Positions 1 through 13,435 of a stretch of DNA of 64,000 bases are shown here, piece after piece. How positions within the stretch are numbered: position 1 is the first letter of the stretch; every line of letters starts with the position of its first letter. The stretch comes from Alnus glutinosa. Its lineage: Eukaryota > Streptophyta > Magnoliopsida > Fagales > Betulaceae. The position numbers and the translations under genes are program-made. The notes beneath the pieces are model-generated. The model had not been told where the DNA came from, made no database searches, and was given only the letters and a program-made list of their open reading frames with translations. The stretch covers positions 2,728,001-2,792,000 of the forward strand of contig NC_084896.1 in the NCBI RefSeq assembly GCF_958979055.1, given 5' to 3'.

Positions 1-108
1 TTCAATGGAAGAGATTTGATTAGGAATATTAAACGCACTGTTTATTTCACTTGAAATACATTGAGCAATTCAATTTTACTCTCTTTTTTTTTTTTTTTTT
101 TTTTTTCC

Positions 109-720
109 AGTTTTACTTAAAGGAACAGAAAGAAGTAGAAATTAGTGAGGATTTAATGACAAAAAAAAATTTGACGTTTCTATTCATCTTTTATTCAATA
201 TAAGATAATTAATTAGTCATATTAAATGCACCATTTATTTTACTTGAAATATACAGACCGGTTTAGTTTTACTCAAATTACCAACTTTTTACTCAAATTG
301 CCGGTTCAATATTTAAAAAGTATGGATTCAAGCCACGTGTCCTAATTCTAGGTCAACTCTAAGTTGGAACTCCGCTTTTATATATATATATATTTTCAGT
401 TTTTCTTAAAGCAAGAGAAAGAGGTGAAAATTAGTGAGGATTTAATGACAAAAAAAATTTGACGTTTCTATTCATTTTTTATTCAATATAAGATAGTTAA
501 TTAGTCATATTAAATGCACCATTTATTTTACTTGAAATACACAGACTGGTTTAGTTTTACTTAAATTACCAATTTTTTACTCAAATTGCCAGTTCAATAT
601 TTAAAAAGTATAGATTCATGCCACGTGTCCTAATTCTAGGCCAACTCTAAGTTGGAAATATATATATATATATATATATTTTCCAGTTTTACTTAAAGGA
701 AGAGAAAGAGGTAGAAATTA
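109..720. repeat. Tandem array of about 280-bp units carrying a CACGTG G-box (copy 1)
   Basis: Units start with a pyrimidine stretch followed by a TTTTACTTAAAGGAA-like string and end with a CCACGTGTCC box and a TA microsatellite. Two near-full units (about 109-390 and 398-665) and the first about 40 bp of a third are present. The CACGTG cores are at 334-339 and 622-627. A diverged relative with the same box lies at 1555-1720 (core 1644-1649). The G-box followed by TC resembles an ABA-response element, but no gene lies next to the array, so a regulatory role is not shown. Confidence 0.75.
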
Positions 721-2080
721 GTATATATATATATACTTATATATATATATATATATATGATATGATATGTTTCAATAAAAATAAAATCCATATAATTTTG
801 AGCATTAAAAAAAAAAACATTTCAAATTTAATGCTTAATTAACTCTTTAGTGTTTTACAAGCATTTATATTCCTTTTGTGCACAATAATCAAATAAAATT
901 TTGCATTTTTTGACCTTCAAAAGCAGAATAACACTTACAAAAAATAAGTGAAAATCGTAAAAATCACATAAAAGAAAAACAAATATCCTATAAAACATTT
1001 AAATGAATTAATACATAAGACCCTTATTTTTAATTTAATTCATATAAATTAAAACATGTTAAAATATTTGTTTACATAGGTGTAGTTTAAAGTGAAAATA
1101 AGTATGAAGAAGAAAAATAGCAAGAAGAAAACCACAATTTTGATTATCAAAATATAAAATAGAAAATTAGTAGGAATTTTTTTTAATGTTGGTGTGATAC
1201 CTATTATATTCCAATCCTATATAATTCTGAACATTCGAAAAAGCAAATGAACAAAAAAAAAAATCTCATAAACATTCAAATGAAGAATTGCTCAATCACA
1301 AATTTCACAAACAAAATGAAAACATATTTATATTTCAACCAAAAATATAAAAATACCAAAGAGTCATACTTATATCATTAATTGAGAGAGAAAGAGGCTA
1401 CTTGTATCATTAATAGAGAGAGAGAGAGAGATAGATTAAATAGACCGATTATATTTAGATTTCAACCAAAAATATAAAAATATCAAAGAGACATAGTTAT
1501 CTAGTTATATTATTAATTGAGAGAGAGAAGTTACTTGTATCATTCATAGAGAGAGAGATTAAATAGACCGGTTCAATTTTATTTAAAAGACCGGTTCAGT
1601 ATTTAAAGGACCGGTTTAATCACTAAAAAGTATGCGTTCATACCACGTGTCACTATTCTATGCCATTCTAAGGAAAAACTCAGCTTTTACATATATATAT
1701 ATATATATATATATGATTAGTGATTATTGTCATATTCATTGATAAAACACTTATTCACACCCTTCTAGGCGTTACTTGGTGTCGTTTGGAAAAATTCACA
1801 AGCCCTAAAGTAAACGGGTCCAAGGGAGTCACCCCCTCTAGAGTAATATTGAGCAGTGAGCACATGTGATGTGATCATGTGAGACCTCCATTCACTTTTC
1901 TATCAAATAAATAACAGATATGACATGAAAATATACATTTTATATTCCTCAGATCAAAATTAAAATGAAATCACGTAAAACACAGGAGATCTTATTCTGA
2001 TTTCCTTGATAATTAACATAATGACGAGAACCAAATAATGTATACCGATAATACTATTAGGAGAAGATTTATAACTTTTT
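721..2080. other. AT-rich non-coding DNA with GA microsatellites
   Basis: No credible coding region is visible. The stretch holds runs of A and T, GA-repeat tracts near 1385-1430 and 1520-1560, a diverged G-box unit near 1555-1720, and a TA microsatellite near 1690-1715. The same DNA is present in copy 2 at about 28790-30169, where the GA and TA tracts are longer. Confidence 0.6.
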
Positions 2081-2365
2081 GGACAGAAATTTCTTACAAA
2101 TGGGGTTGAACAAGTTTTCGTCCAACTCAATCTCTAAAAGTGACACGTATCCCTTAAGCATGTGATAAGTATATACAATTAAAAAAAACATGTTTCTCAC
2201 ATACTAATAGACACATTTTTTTTATTAATACTATTAAAAAAGCATGTGAAAAGCATATGCTATTAAAATAAACATGCATTTCTTACATGTTAAGAGACAC
2301 ATTGCACTTTTAAAGACGGGTTGGAAGAAATTTCCTGAAAACCAGTTATATAAAATTTTTGTTCA
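2081..2365. mobile_element. MITE, Mutator-like family (copy 1)
   Basis: The ends are inverted repeats: GGACAGAAATTTCTTACAAA on the left and the complement of a TTCCTG...TTTTTGTTC string on the right. The interior has repeated ACATG and ATGCTATTAAAA motifs also seen in the family member at 26218-26469, which has a perfect 9-bp target duplication. No clean target duplication is visible here. Coding capacity is absent. Confidence 0.6.
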
Positions 2366-2761
2366 TATTATTGTAATTTGTAACCAAAAGCAGAACAACT
2401 TTCTCAACCAAAAACAAGGAGTTTTTTTTTTCTCCTTTTTTTTTTTTTTTTTTCAAACAGCATATTGTTATGAATTTAGTTATCATCAAACGTTCGCTGT
2501 TGGGGGAAACTTTCTAAAGAAAAGAGTAACAAACAAATACTAGAGATTATCTATCACCTTTTGCTTTGGGGAAACAAACACTAGAGATGATCTAGCCCCT
2601 TAAGCTATTAGCCTCATCGAGGCATCGAAGAATGAATATAACCTGTCACTTAGCAGCTAGCTCAAAATGATCTGCCAATCTGGATAATAGACTGCAGTCC
2701 GAAAGCAAGAATATTGGACAAACATCCTTGTCAACTCCATCAATTTTCCTTTTAACGTGTA

Positions 2762-3022
2762 TCAAGATATGGATTCCAAAAACTGAGCGGCTTTGAGCTT
2801 CCCCAGTTCATAGGGGGTCAAATCTTCGGTGTGCAGCATGCCATTTGGAGAAAGGCGCCGGAGAGCGAGGAAAAACCGGGCCTGAAAGAAAATATGTTCT
2901 TGTTGATAAGTCCAAATCAAAGATTTTTGCATGTAGGAGTTGTCAGGATGTTAGTTAAGTCTTACCCATTGAAATCCCACAAGTGCAGCCCAACAACCTG
3001 TCAGACCAAATCCTTTTACAAG
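2762..3022 (-). pseudogene. C-terminal exons of a MATE efflux transporter (DTX44/45-like), fragment, copy 1
   Basis: Two exons read on the minus strand. The upstream exon (3022 down to 2966, 19 codons) encodes LVKGFGLTGCWAALVGFQW, bounded by an AG acceptor and a GTAAG donor. The last exon (2881 down to 2762, 40 codons with TGA stop) starts ARFFLALRRLSPNG and ends KLKAAQFLESIS. This GLTGCW...LVGFQW...RFF...L.RLLSPNG...KLKAA pattern is, from memory, the C-terminus of plastid-type MATE carriers (DETOXIFICATION 44/45), multidrug/organic-anion antiporters. Upstream exons, which would lie further right, were not recognised; the lectin pseudogene begins about 480 bp away. It is therefore probably a duplicated gene tail rather than a working gene, although these two exons are open. 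Confidence 0.62.
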
Positions 3023-3810
3023 CTGATAAGAAGAAGAAGACAGCAATGTTAAGACATAAAAGGAAAACCGAAGTGATTTTTTTATTTAAAAAAAAAAAAA
3101 AAAGGTCTTCAGTGAACCAAGAAATAGATCTCTCTACCAGCAGTAGAAGAGCACCCAAAGAAAAGCATCCGCTCATTGATAAGCTAATAAAAAAGATAGA
3201 ATGACGCTACATCAAAAGTTTCAGTATTGTCTTATGCAATTGAGCGCTCCACTGCACTAATTGGAATCGAAACATTTCGGAAAGTAGGTTAGAACTAAGC
3301 ACTCCTAATTCAATATACTAGCATTCTATTTGAGAAAATTTTTGTAATACACTTATATATGACATTACAACATACTATAGGCTGAAAATCTCCCATAAAA
3401 GAAGCATTTGGCTTCTTAGGTACCAAAGTCAATATAGTCGCATTTACTTCCTTAAGAAGCACTCCTAATTCAAAAAAAAACTTTGAATGGTAGCTACCAC
3501 ATCAACACCAACATATGAGCTCCGTTACGTCCAACGATGGACTTCATTAAAGACCTACCTCAACATATGGCATAAAAGCTTTGTTCCAAAGAGCATTGTT
3601 TGGGTAGCAAATAGAGAAACCCTTTTTCTAACCTATCTTTCTCAAGACTTGACCTCTCAGAAGATGGCCATCTACTCCTGTTTCGAGGTTCCTCCAACTT
3701 CCCATTTCGGCTCACAAATTTAACATTTATTCGATCAAATTTCACTGATGCAATAATTGGTGAAGATGGGAATGTTGTTTTGAAGGATTGGTCCAATGCA
3801 AAATCCTCAC

Positions 3811-4169
3811 CACTAAAACTCTAAACCCTAAATCCCAAACCCCAAACCTTAAACCCTAAAACCCTAAACACTAAACCCCATGACTGTAAACCGTAAACCG
3901 TAAATCGTAAACCCAAAACCTTGAACCCCAAACCCCAATCCCTGAACTCCAAACCCTAAATCCTAAACCCTAAATCGAAACACTAAACCTTAAACCCAAA
4001 CCCTAAACCCTAAAAACCCTAAAACCCTAAAGCCTAACCCTAACCCTAAACCTAAACCTAAACCCTAAATCCTAAACCCCAAACCTTAAACCCTAAACCC
4101 TAAACCCCAAAACCTAAACCCTAAACTATATACCCTAAACCATAAACTGTATACCCTAAACCCTAAATC
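3811..4169. repeat. Interstitial telomere-like tract, CCCTAAA type (copy 1)
   Basis: About 360 bp of degenerate CCCTAAA heptamers with variants (CCCCAAA, CCTTAAA, CCGTAAA), all in the same orientation. The tract sits inside the lectin exon of a pseudogene. On its left the exon stops after a WSNAKSS-like reading; on its right the same exon part restarts at a GAAGCAGTATTTGG string. Plant-type telomeric heptamers inserted at such a break are consistent with repair of a double-strand break. Confidence 0.9.
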
Positions 4170-4398
4170 TTGAAGCAGTATTTGGTGAAGATGGGAATTT
4201 TGTTTCGAGAGATTGGTCGAATGCGTCTTCTATATTTTAGGAGAACTTTGACCATCTTACCGATGCATCCCATTTCAGTTGACAAATTTGACATTTCCCC
4301 GCTGAACTGAAGCAGTAGTTGGGGAAGATGGGAATTTTGTTTTAAGAGATAGGTCGAATGCATCTTCTATATTGTGGAAGTGTTTCGACCATCCGACC

Positions 4399-4990
4399 TA
4401 TAACGACCTACCCCCAATGACACAATTTTGTCTGCTTTTGGCTCCCCAAACCAGACTTTCCAGGAGGTCACCCATCTTGGGATTGTTCTCGCAGAAGCAC
4501 GCTTAACTGTAAAGTTCTGGTAGGTTTATGGCCATCACGGCTTTAAAACGCGTTGTGTCATGAAGGGTGCATTTATACCTATTAGCACATCTCCATTCCC
4601 AGGCGATGTGGGACATCACAATCACCCCCTCTTAAGACCCAGCGTCCTCGCTGGCGACCCTCATGGGATCACCATATTCTTGGCATGCCAACAAGTGCCC
4701 GTTGGCAACCCTTATAGGCTTGTGCACGATCCTACCATCTCAGGTTGGACAATGGCTCTGATACCATTTGTAACGACCCACCCCTAATGACACAATATTT
4801 TTCGCTTTTGGCTCCCCAAACCAGACTTTCTAGTAGGTCACCCATCTTGAGATTGCTCTCGCAGAAGCACGCTTAACTACGGAGTTCTAATAGGTTCATG
4901 GCCATCACGGCTTTAAAACGCATTGTGTCATAAATGTTGCATTTATACATATAAGCAGATCTCCATTCCCAGGCGATGTGGGACGTCACA
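4399..4990 (-). mobile_element. Cassandra-type TRIM retrotransposon with 5S rRNA-derived LTRs (copy 1)
   Basis: Two 222-bp LTRs (4399-4620 and 4769-4990) flank a 148-bp interior. Read on the minus strand, the primer-binding site complementary to initiator tRNA-Met (TGGTATCAGAGCC, 4754-4766) follows the right-hand LTR, and a purine tract AAGAGGGGGTGAT precedes the other. A perfect 5-bp target duplication CGACC lies at 4394-4398 and 4991-4995. Each LTR carries a stretch (about 4447-4530 and 4817-4900) that reads on the minus strand as the 3' two thirds of plant 5S rRNA, including AGTTAAGCGTGCTT (box A) and GATGGGTGACCT (box C). That combination defines Cassandra. One LTR end has TG changed to TA. 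There is no coding capacity; movement would need proteins supplied in trans. Confidence 0.93.
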
Positions 4991-5102
4991 CGACCAATAT
5001 ATTGCTCCCAGGTGCAAAGTTTTACATTGATAAGGTTACTCGAAAACAACAGCTACTCGTTTCATGGAAAATTTTAGAAGATTCAGCATCTAGTGTGTTC
5101 TT

Positions 5103-5129
5103 GGGGGGGGGGGGGGGGGGGTGGGGGGG
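5103..5129 (+). repeat. Expanded poly-G tract in lectin pseudogene
   Basis: Nineteen G, one T and seven G replace the TCGTTGGGG of the intact paralogues just before TTAGACCCAAATGG. The paralogue at about 55967 has a shorter G run and copy 2 has seventeen. The tract is unstable and could form a G-quadruplex on this strand. Confidence 0.85.
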
Positions 5130-5350
5130 TTAGACCCAAATGGAAGCAATCAAATTAAGTTTGCTTAGAGTGGAACATATCCCAAATCTATTGGAATTCT
5201 GGAGTTTGGAATGGAAATTAATTCAACATAATTCCTGAGATGAGATTGAAATTTGTCTACAATAGTTTGTTTCAAATGAAAAGGGAATATATTTTATTCA
5301 TTCTCTTTAAAATTCATCTCAACAATCTAAATTAGTGATGTCATCTAACC

Positions 5351-7169
5351 ATGAAATGTATAATATTTTTTCATTTGAAATTGACAAGATCCTTGTCCGC
5401 AATCTACGCCCTAGGGTCATTAAGCAAAAAGACTCAATGTCCTCAATAAGATTGAAACTACTATGCTTAAAATAATGCATGCCAATTTGAATTTATTAAT
5501 CATATATATGCACGTGTTGTGGTTACAGTTCTCTAGATGCAACCAAACTAAGACCTAAAAAGATTAATCTCATATCTAAAGGTAGTGGTTTTAAAATCAC
5601 CTCCCCACACACATTTTCACACTCCCTTATATAGTTTTTAAAACCACCATTAGATTTAAATACAATAAAGATCCATATCAAATTTAATGATCATTGTTTT
5701 AAAAGCAACCTAAGGGTTTGTGGAAATGCCAAAATGGGTGTGAAAAGTGAAAATGTGTGTAGCATTACTCAAAAAGAAAATTCTCACATACCAGTCTTTA
5801 AAATTGATAAATGTCCCTTCAACATTTGAGAAGTACAAGCTTTTATATATACATAATATTAAGAAGAAAGAAAAAAACCTGCATATCTTCATCAAATTAC
5901 CACCAAATTTATAATATTCCCTTCAAACTTTAAATTATAATAATGTCCCCTTCAAAGTAGCAAAAATTATCACAGTCTTGCCGACAACGAAAATACCATT
6001 AATAAAATAATAGTAAAAAAAATTTAAAAAAACAAATAAAACTATAAATTGAAAAAACCAACTGTTGGAATTTTTTTTTTTTTTTTTTTAAAAAAAATAT
6101 TGTATTTTTTAAGGAAAAAAATAAAAAATTTGTTTTTAGTTTTTCATTTATAGGAGTATTTTTGTTTTATTGAAAAAAAAAAATTAAGAAAAACTTCACA
6201 AAACCCCTAGAATTTTCACTTGTTTTTAACTAACCCCTAAAGTTTAAAAACTCTGAATTTAAACAATCGAATTTCTAATTTTTTACATTGTCCTTTTATT
6301 GGGGTTTGGCGCTAAATCAGACAGCAGAAAGAGTGAAATGACCTTTATACCCATGAGACTTTTATAAAATTCCAAATTTACCCTTAATTTCAATTTAAAA
6401 ATTTAAAAAAGTTAAAAAAAAAAAATAATAAAATTAAAGGGTTAATTTAATTACTTTTTTTTTCCCATGAACTAAAAGTTATTGTTAATATACTCTCATG
6501 AGCCGACACTCTCACCACCCCATGACATTGAATTACCATTTACTTATCAAAACTCCTAATTCTGTCTGTCAACGTCGTTAAAAAATTTGACAAACACATA
6601 TTTCGCTGTTTTGGAAACGGCTACCAAACATCCCATTTTCAAGTAATGTCGCTTCATGATATGACCCAACCCGACATGCACTATACTTATTTGTCATTAC
6701 TCACAAATTTCATAGGCACCTAACACGAAACTACTCGTTCATTGACTACCAAACAGCCCATCTTCAAGATTTCCACCCCATCTTCAAGATTTCCACCCCA
6801 TCTAGGACCATTGACATCTCTACCCGTTTCTCACGTATTGGACCATTGACATCTCTACCCGTTTCTCACGTATTCTAAAACCTTCCCCTTTTTTCTCCTT
6901 CTCGGCCTTTCTCCAGTTAACGTGATTCAGGCCCAAAACCGTCCCCTCCACTTCAAAACGTGATTCACGCCCGCTCCCTTTGACTTCTCCCGACCAACTC
7001 CGTATATGACAAGTAAAAAAGTGAAAAATCACATCAATCTCATTACAAGTATGTCACAAAAGAAGAGCCCAGTATGTTGATCAGTTGATACATTATTAAC
7101 ATTTTCAGGAGCCGCACCTACTCAAGAGTCAATTAACAACAGTTTCCCTTCCTGTATCTTTTGGTTGCC

Positions 7170-7206
<37 letters not shown>

Positions 7207-8335
7207 TAAAAGGTAATTCTCTTTTGTCATTGCTATCAATTTTTTTTTTTTTTTTTAATTTTTTTTATTAGGTCTTGGTGCCAGTGATTTTCGACATCCA
7301 GTATATGATGCTCTCCATTCCTGTTTGGACAACTTTTTTTGAAGCCTTTTGAAAGTGCTAATTTCTACGCATCTTGTCATTCGATGGGCCGCTTCTCACT
7401 TTCTATTTGAAAGTTTTCTCATCTTTATTTATTTTCTTAACTCTATTCATAGGAGTGGCAATGAGTCAATTATTGACCCTTGCAATTCTTTCACATTTTC
7501 CCTTATTTGAATAAATAAATAAAAAATTAAACAAAGAAAAGAAAAGAAAAAGATTTAGCAGTTAAAGTTTCACAACCCCCTAGCAATCAGAAAATAAGGA
7601 AATAATTAATTCTTATGCTTGCACTTTTAAATGCATTTTTTTTTTTTTTAAATGTGGCAATATAAATTGTCATTAATTATTTTGGATTTAAATTTTTAGT
7701 GTCATATCGGGAAGCATGCACTAGAGAGTATGTAGGATTTTTAAAAAATTATTTTGGCTAACTCTGTAACAAAATTTATTTTAAAAAGAAAAAAAAAATA
7801 AAAAGAAAAGAAGAAGAAGAAGAAGAAAGAACATCATACGACTTGCCACTTTGTGTAAGGAAATAGCTACCTGCTAAATATTGTTGGAGAACAAAATATA
7901 AAGAAAGAATATTTAAAGAGAATAGCTAAAATTCTGATCCAAATGTAGGTGCTTTGAAAAATGAAGAACTAATTAAAATATAGAAACATAATCTTTAGCT
8001 AAACATTAATTTACTGAACCGTATGTGAATATATGCTTTCAGAAGAAGATTTGGAAGGTAAGATTGTCACATAGATGTCACTCTAAGCATTAGATTGGTT
8101 GCACAAGCACGACAGAGTTTATTTGTGGTTTTTTTAGTTTGAATTAATAAAACAATATTATACGTTTTGGTTTTTTTATTTTAAAAAAATATATATTTAA
8201 TGCTATTGATATAACTTATTTTTCCCTTCAAGTTGATAGAAGTCTTTGCACAAGTTAAGTGAAAAAGTACAAACACCAAAAATCTCTTTCATGGAAACAC
8301 AAGAAACATAGTGGGGAACAAAAAGAGAAAATTAA
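5351..8335. other. Non-coding AT-rich DNA of the duplicated block
   Basis: No supported gene. Visible structure: an imperfect inverted pair of ACACACATTTTCAC-like strings around 5598-5775 that may be a small MITE; poly-T and poly-A runs near 6070, 7172 and 7240; and two short tandem duplications, a 20-bp unit at about 6759-6800 and a 36-bp unit at about 6802-6875. The same DNA is present in copy 2 at about 33500-36485. Confidence 0.6.
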
Positions 8336-9167
8336 TGCTTCGTTTGTTTCGGTATAAAATGGTTTTTGTCGTAAAATATTTTCAAGAAAGTCATTTTTCA
8401 AAAAACTATTTTCCGTCAAAATCATTTTTCAGTTTTTGACACGTACGGAAAATTACAAATATTTTTTATATTTTTATTTAATCATATTAATTTAAAAAAT
8501 TAAATTTTATTCGCAAAATAAAAAATGTTAATATAAAATAATATAAAAAAAATACAAATTCCAGCAAAAAGGCCGGAATCTGGCCATTTGTGCCGATTCC
8601 TGTGATCTTTGTCGGAATCCAGCACAAAACGGCTGGATCCCGGCCAGTTGACTAGAAGCCGATCGTCCTAGCCAGCTGTCCGGGATCCTACCGTTCTGGG
8701 AGGATCCTGGCCGGTGATCCGGCCGGACTGGACTGAGATTCGGCCAGAACGGTCGGGTCTGTCCAGGATCCCGACCGTTCTGGCCAGTTCCTGGCCGGAT
8801 TCGGCCAAATAGTTGGAGATCCTGCCGCTTCGGCCATATTCCGGCTAGTTTAGTCGAAATCTGGCACGATATCGCCGGAATCTAGCGACGGTTGCCGAAT
8901 GTAGCCGAATTCCGACACCGACCAGTGTTGGAATCTGGTTTGTTGGAATCCGATGATAATCAACTGCTTGAACGTAAATGTCGACTGTGTTGTTTAAAAG
9001 AGAGTCAACAACTGTATCTACTATCTATATTGCTTGAACGTAAAGGTCGACTGTGTTGCTCAAACGGAAATTGTTTTTTGGTTGACCAGTATTTTCGCCC
9101 CTACCAAACATTAAAAAATGTCGAAATCATTTTTCAGAAATCATTTTACGCCGAAACAAACGGAGCA
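8336..9167. mobile_element. Non-autonomous DNA transposon with GC-rich core (copy 1)
   Basis: The terminal inverted repeats read TGCTTCGTTTGTTTCGG on the left and TGCTCCGTTTGTTTCGG on the complement of the right end, continuing into ATAAAATG/GTAAAATG. TAA flanks both ends (8333-8335 and 9168-9170), a 3-bp target duplication as in PIF/Harbinger elements. The core (about 8570-8900) is strongly GC-rich with many CCGG and GGATCC repeats, in contrast to the surrounding DNA. Open frames in it show no recognisable protein. Confidence 0.75.
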
Positions 9168-9272
9168 TAAAATGAAATGAAAGAGCTCAACTATCTAAGA
9201 GAAAAGGATGCATGCTCTCAAGAATAGTAATAGCTAGGTAGGCCAAAAAAGTAAGAAAATGTGTCAATAATG

Positions 9273-10455
9273 ATAGCAAAATTTGATCCAATAATGCAAG
9301 AACATATTCGGCGTATTAAAGATGGTGAAATTCATAATCATTATCTTGGACATAAAATCCAAAATGAATTGATACATTTGTTAGCAACTGAAATTAAAAA
9401 TAATATTATTAAAAAAATTAAAGATGCAAAATATTTTTCAATTATGCTTGATTGTACCACTGATGCAAGTCATCAATAACAAATGTCTCTCATACTAAGA
9501 TGTGTTGATATTTCAACAAATACAATCAAAATAGATGAACATTTTATAGAATTTATAAAAGTAGATGATACTACTGGAAAAGGTCTTTTTAATGAAATTA
9601 TAGACGTAATTAAAAATCTTGAACTGAATATTAATGATATACGAGGACAAGGATACGATAATGGGTCTAACATGAAAGAAAAAGAACGAGTGGTAAAAAA
9701 AAGACTTCTTGTTATTAATTCTAAAGCGTTTTACACACCATGTGGTTGTTATAGTCTTAACCTTGTAATAAGTGATATGACAAATTCTTGTCCTAAAGCT
9801 ATAACTTTTTTTGGAATTGTACAACGTATATATTCTTTGTTTTCTTCATCTACAAAAAGATAGAAAATTTTACAAGATAATGTATCGGGTTTAACTCTTA
9901 AGCCTCTCTCACAAACATGTTGAGAAAGTCGGATCGAAAGCATTAAAGCCATAAAATTTCAAACCCCACAAATTATAGATGCTTTGTTGTAATTAGCAAA
10001 AACAAGTAAAGATTCTATAACAAAAAGTGAAGCTAATTGTTTAGCAACCTATGAGATTGAAAGTTTTAAATTCTTATGATGCATGACTATTTGGTATGAT
10101 ATAGTATTTGCCGTTAATACTGTTAGTAAAAATTTACAATCAAAAGACATGCATATTGATGTTGCTATAGATCATATAAATGTCTTATTTCTTATTTTAA
10201 AAATTATAGAAAAAATGGATTTACATCTGTTATGATTTTATCTAAAGAGATTGCAACTAAAATGGAAATAGAACATGTATTTCATGAAAAACGTATAATT
10301 CGAAAAAAGAAACAGTTTGATGAGATTGCCAATGACAAGACAACATAATCTGCTGAAGAATCTTTTATAATTGATTATTTATTATATATAGTAGATCAAG
10401 CCATTTCTTCAATTCAAAGTAGGTTTGAACAATTTCAGATATATGAAAATAAATG
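9273..10455 (+). pseudogene. hAT-family transposase, DUF4371 / TTF-type (ZMYM1-like), truncated and dead
   Basis: The reading starts abruptly at the block edge with [25 protein letters not shown] and continues with [41 protein letters not shown] and YTPCGCYSLNLV. These are the ordered signatures of DUF4371 hAT transposases of plants. The N-terminal zinc finger is absent. In-frame stops occur at 9477-9479, at 9860-9862 and at the position expected for Trp in the TRWESRI motif, and several frameshifts follow to SSIQSRFEQFQIYEN near 10440. Several of the stops look like C-to-T or G-to-A transitions, as expected from methylated TE DNA. It has no function now. Confidence 0.88.
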
Positions 10456-13200
<2,745 letters not shown>

Positions 13201-13435
13201 CAATAAAAAGCTTTACCTCCGTTGTTGTAGAACTCCATTAATGCGTTATGTACGTACTCGTAGCTTGGTTAATTGTCTGAGCCGGTGGCTGAAAAAGAAA
13301 GGAATGTGGAATATTCAGGAGTAGGCTGGAAGTGATCAACTCTGTCACAAGAAGAGTCCAAGTTTTCTTGTTCACTCATTCATATTCTGGCATCATTCTT
13401 CTTCTACCATTTTTATAGCTCCAAGTTAGAGAGGG

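Larger units (their letters stand above)
3500..5350 (+). pseudogene. Broken G-type lectin RLK gene (lectin part only), copy 1
   Basis: Residual similarity to exon 1 of RLK1 and RLK3 starts near TYELRY (for TFELGFF) and includes [18 protein letters not shown]. The reading is then destroyed: 3811-4169 is a telomere-like tract, a piece of the lectin region is present twice around it, 4399-4990 is a Cassandra TRIM, and 5103-5129 is an expanded G tract replacing TCGTTGGGG. The last recognisable part, WNGN...PEM followed by the SLG-like region, fades near 5350. There is no signal peptide exon, PAN domain, transmembrane exon or kinase. It cannot encode a receptor. Confidence 0.85.
1..9272. repeat. 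Segmental duplication, copy 1 (left end outside the window)
   Basis: This block matches 27838-37422 almost base for base over its whole length, including intact transposons, telomere-like tracts and low-complexity DNA. Differences are mostly homopolymer and microsatellite lengths, a few substitutions, one about 0.25-kb repeat unit missing here near 720, and 30 bp missing here near 3189. The right edge is sharp: both copies share sequence through 9272 (37422), after which this copy runs into a hAT transposase and the other into RLK3 upstream DNA. The left edge cannot be seen because copy 1 is already inside the repeat at base 1. Such near identity implies recent duplication or gene conversion, or an assembly that kept two haplotypes. 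Confidence 0.93.

Noticed and set aside
3100..3180. Further upstream MATE exon on the minus strand (reading MSGCFSLGALLLLVERS)
   Set aside because: It is hydrophobic but does not match the expected MATE segment before LVKGFG, and I found no convincing splice sites, so it was left out of the fragment.
4447..4900. Functional 5S rRNA genes
   Set aside because: The 5S-like stretches are partial, diverged and embedded in TRIM LTRs with a target duplication, so they are retrotransposon parts, not rRNA genes.
6820..7032. Minus-strand open frame of 70 codons (repeated at 34969-35181)
   Set aside because: It spans a short tandem duplication, has no recognisable domain and no supporting splice or leader structure.
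8892..9170. Open frame of 92 codons in the GC-rich element (also at 37042-37320)
   Set aside because: It lies inside a non-autonomous transposon, runs through repeat motifs and into the terminal inverted repeat, and shows no protein family signature.
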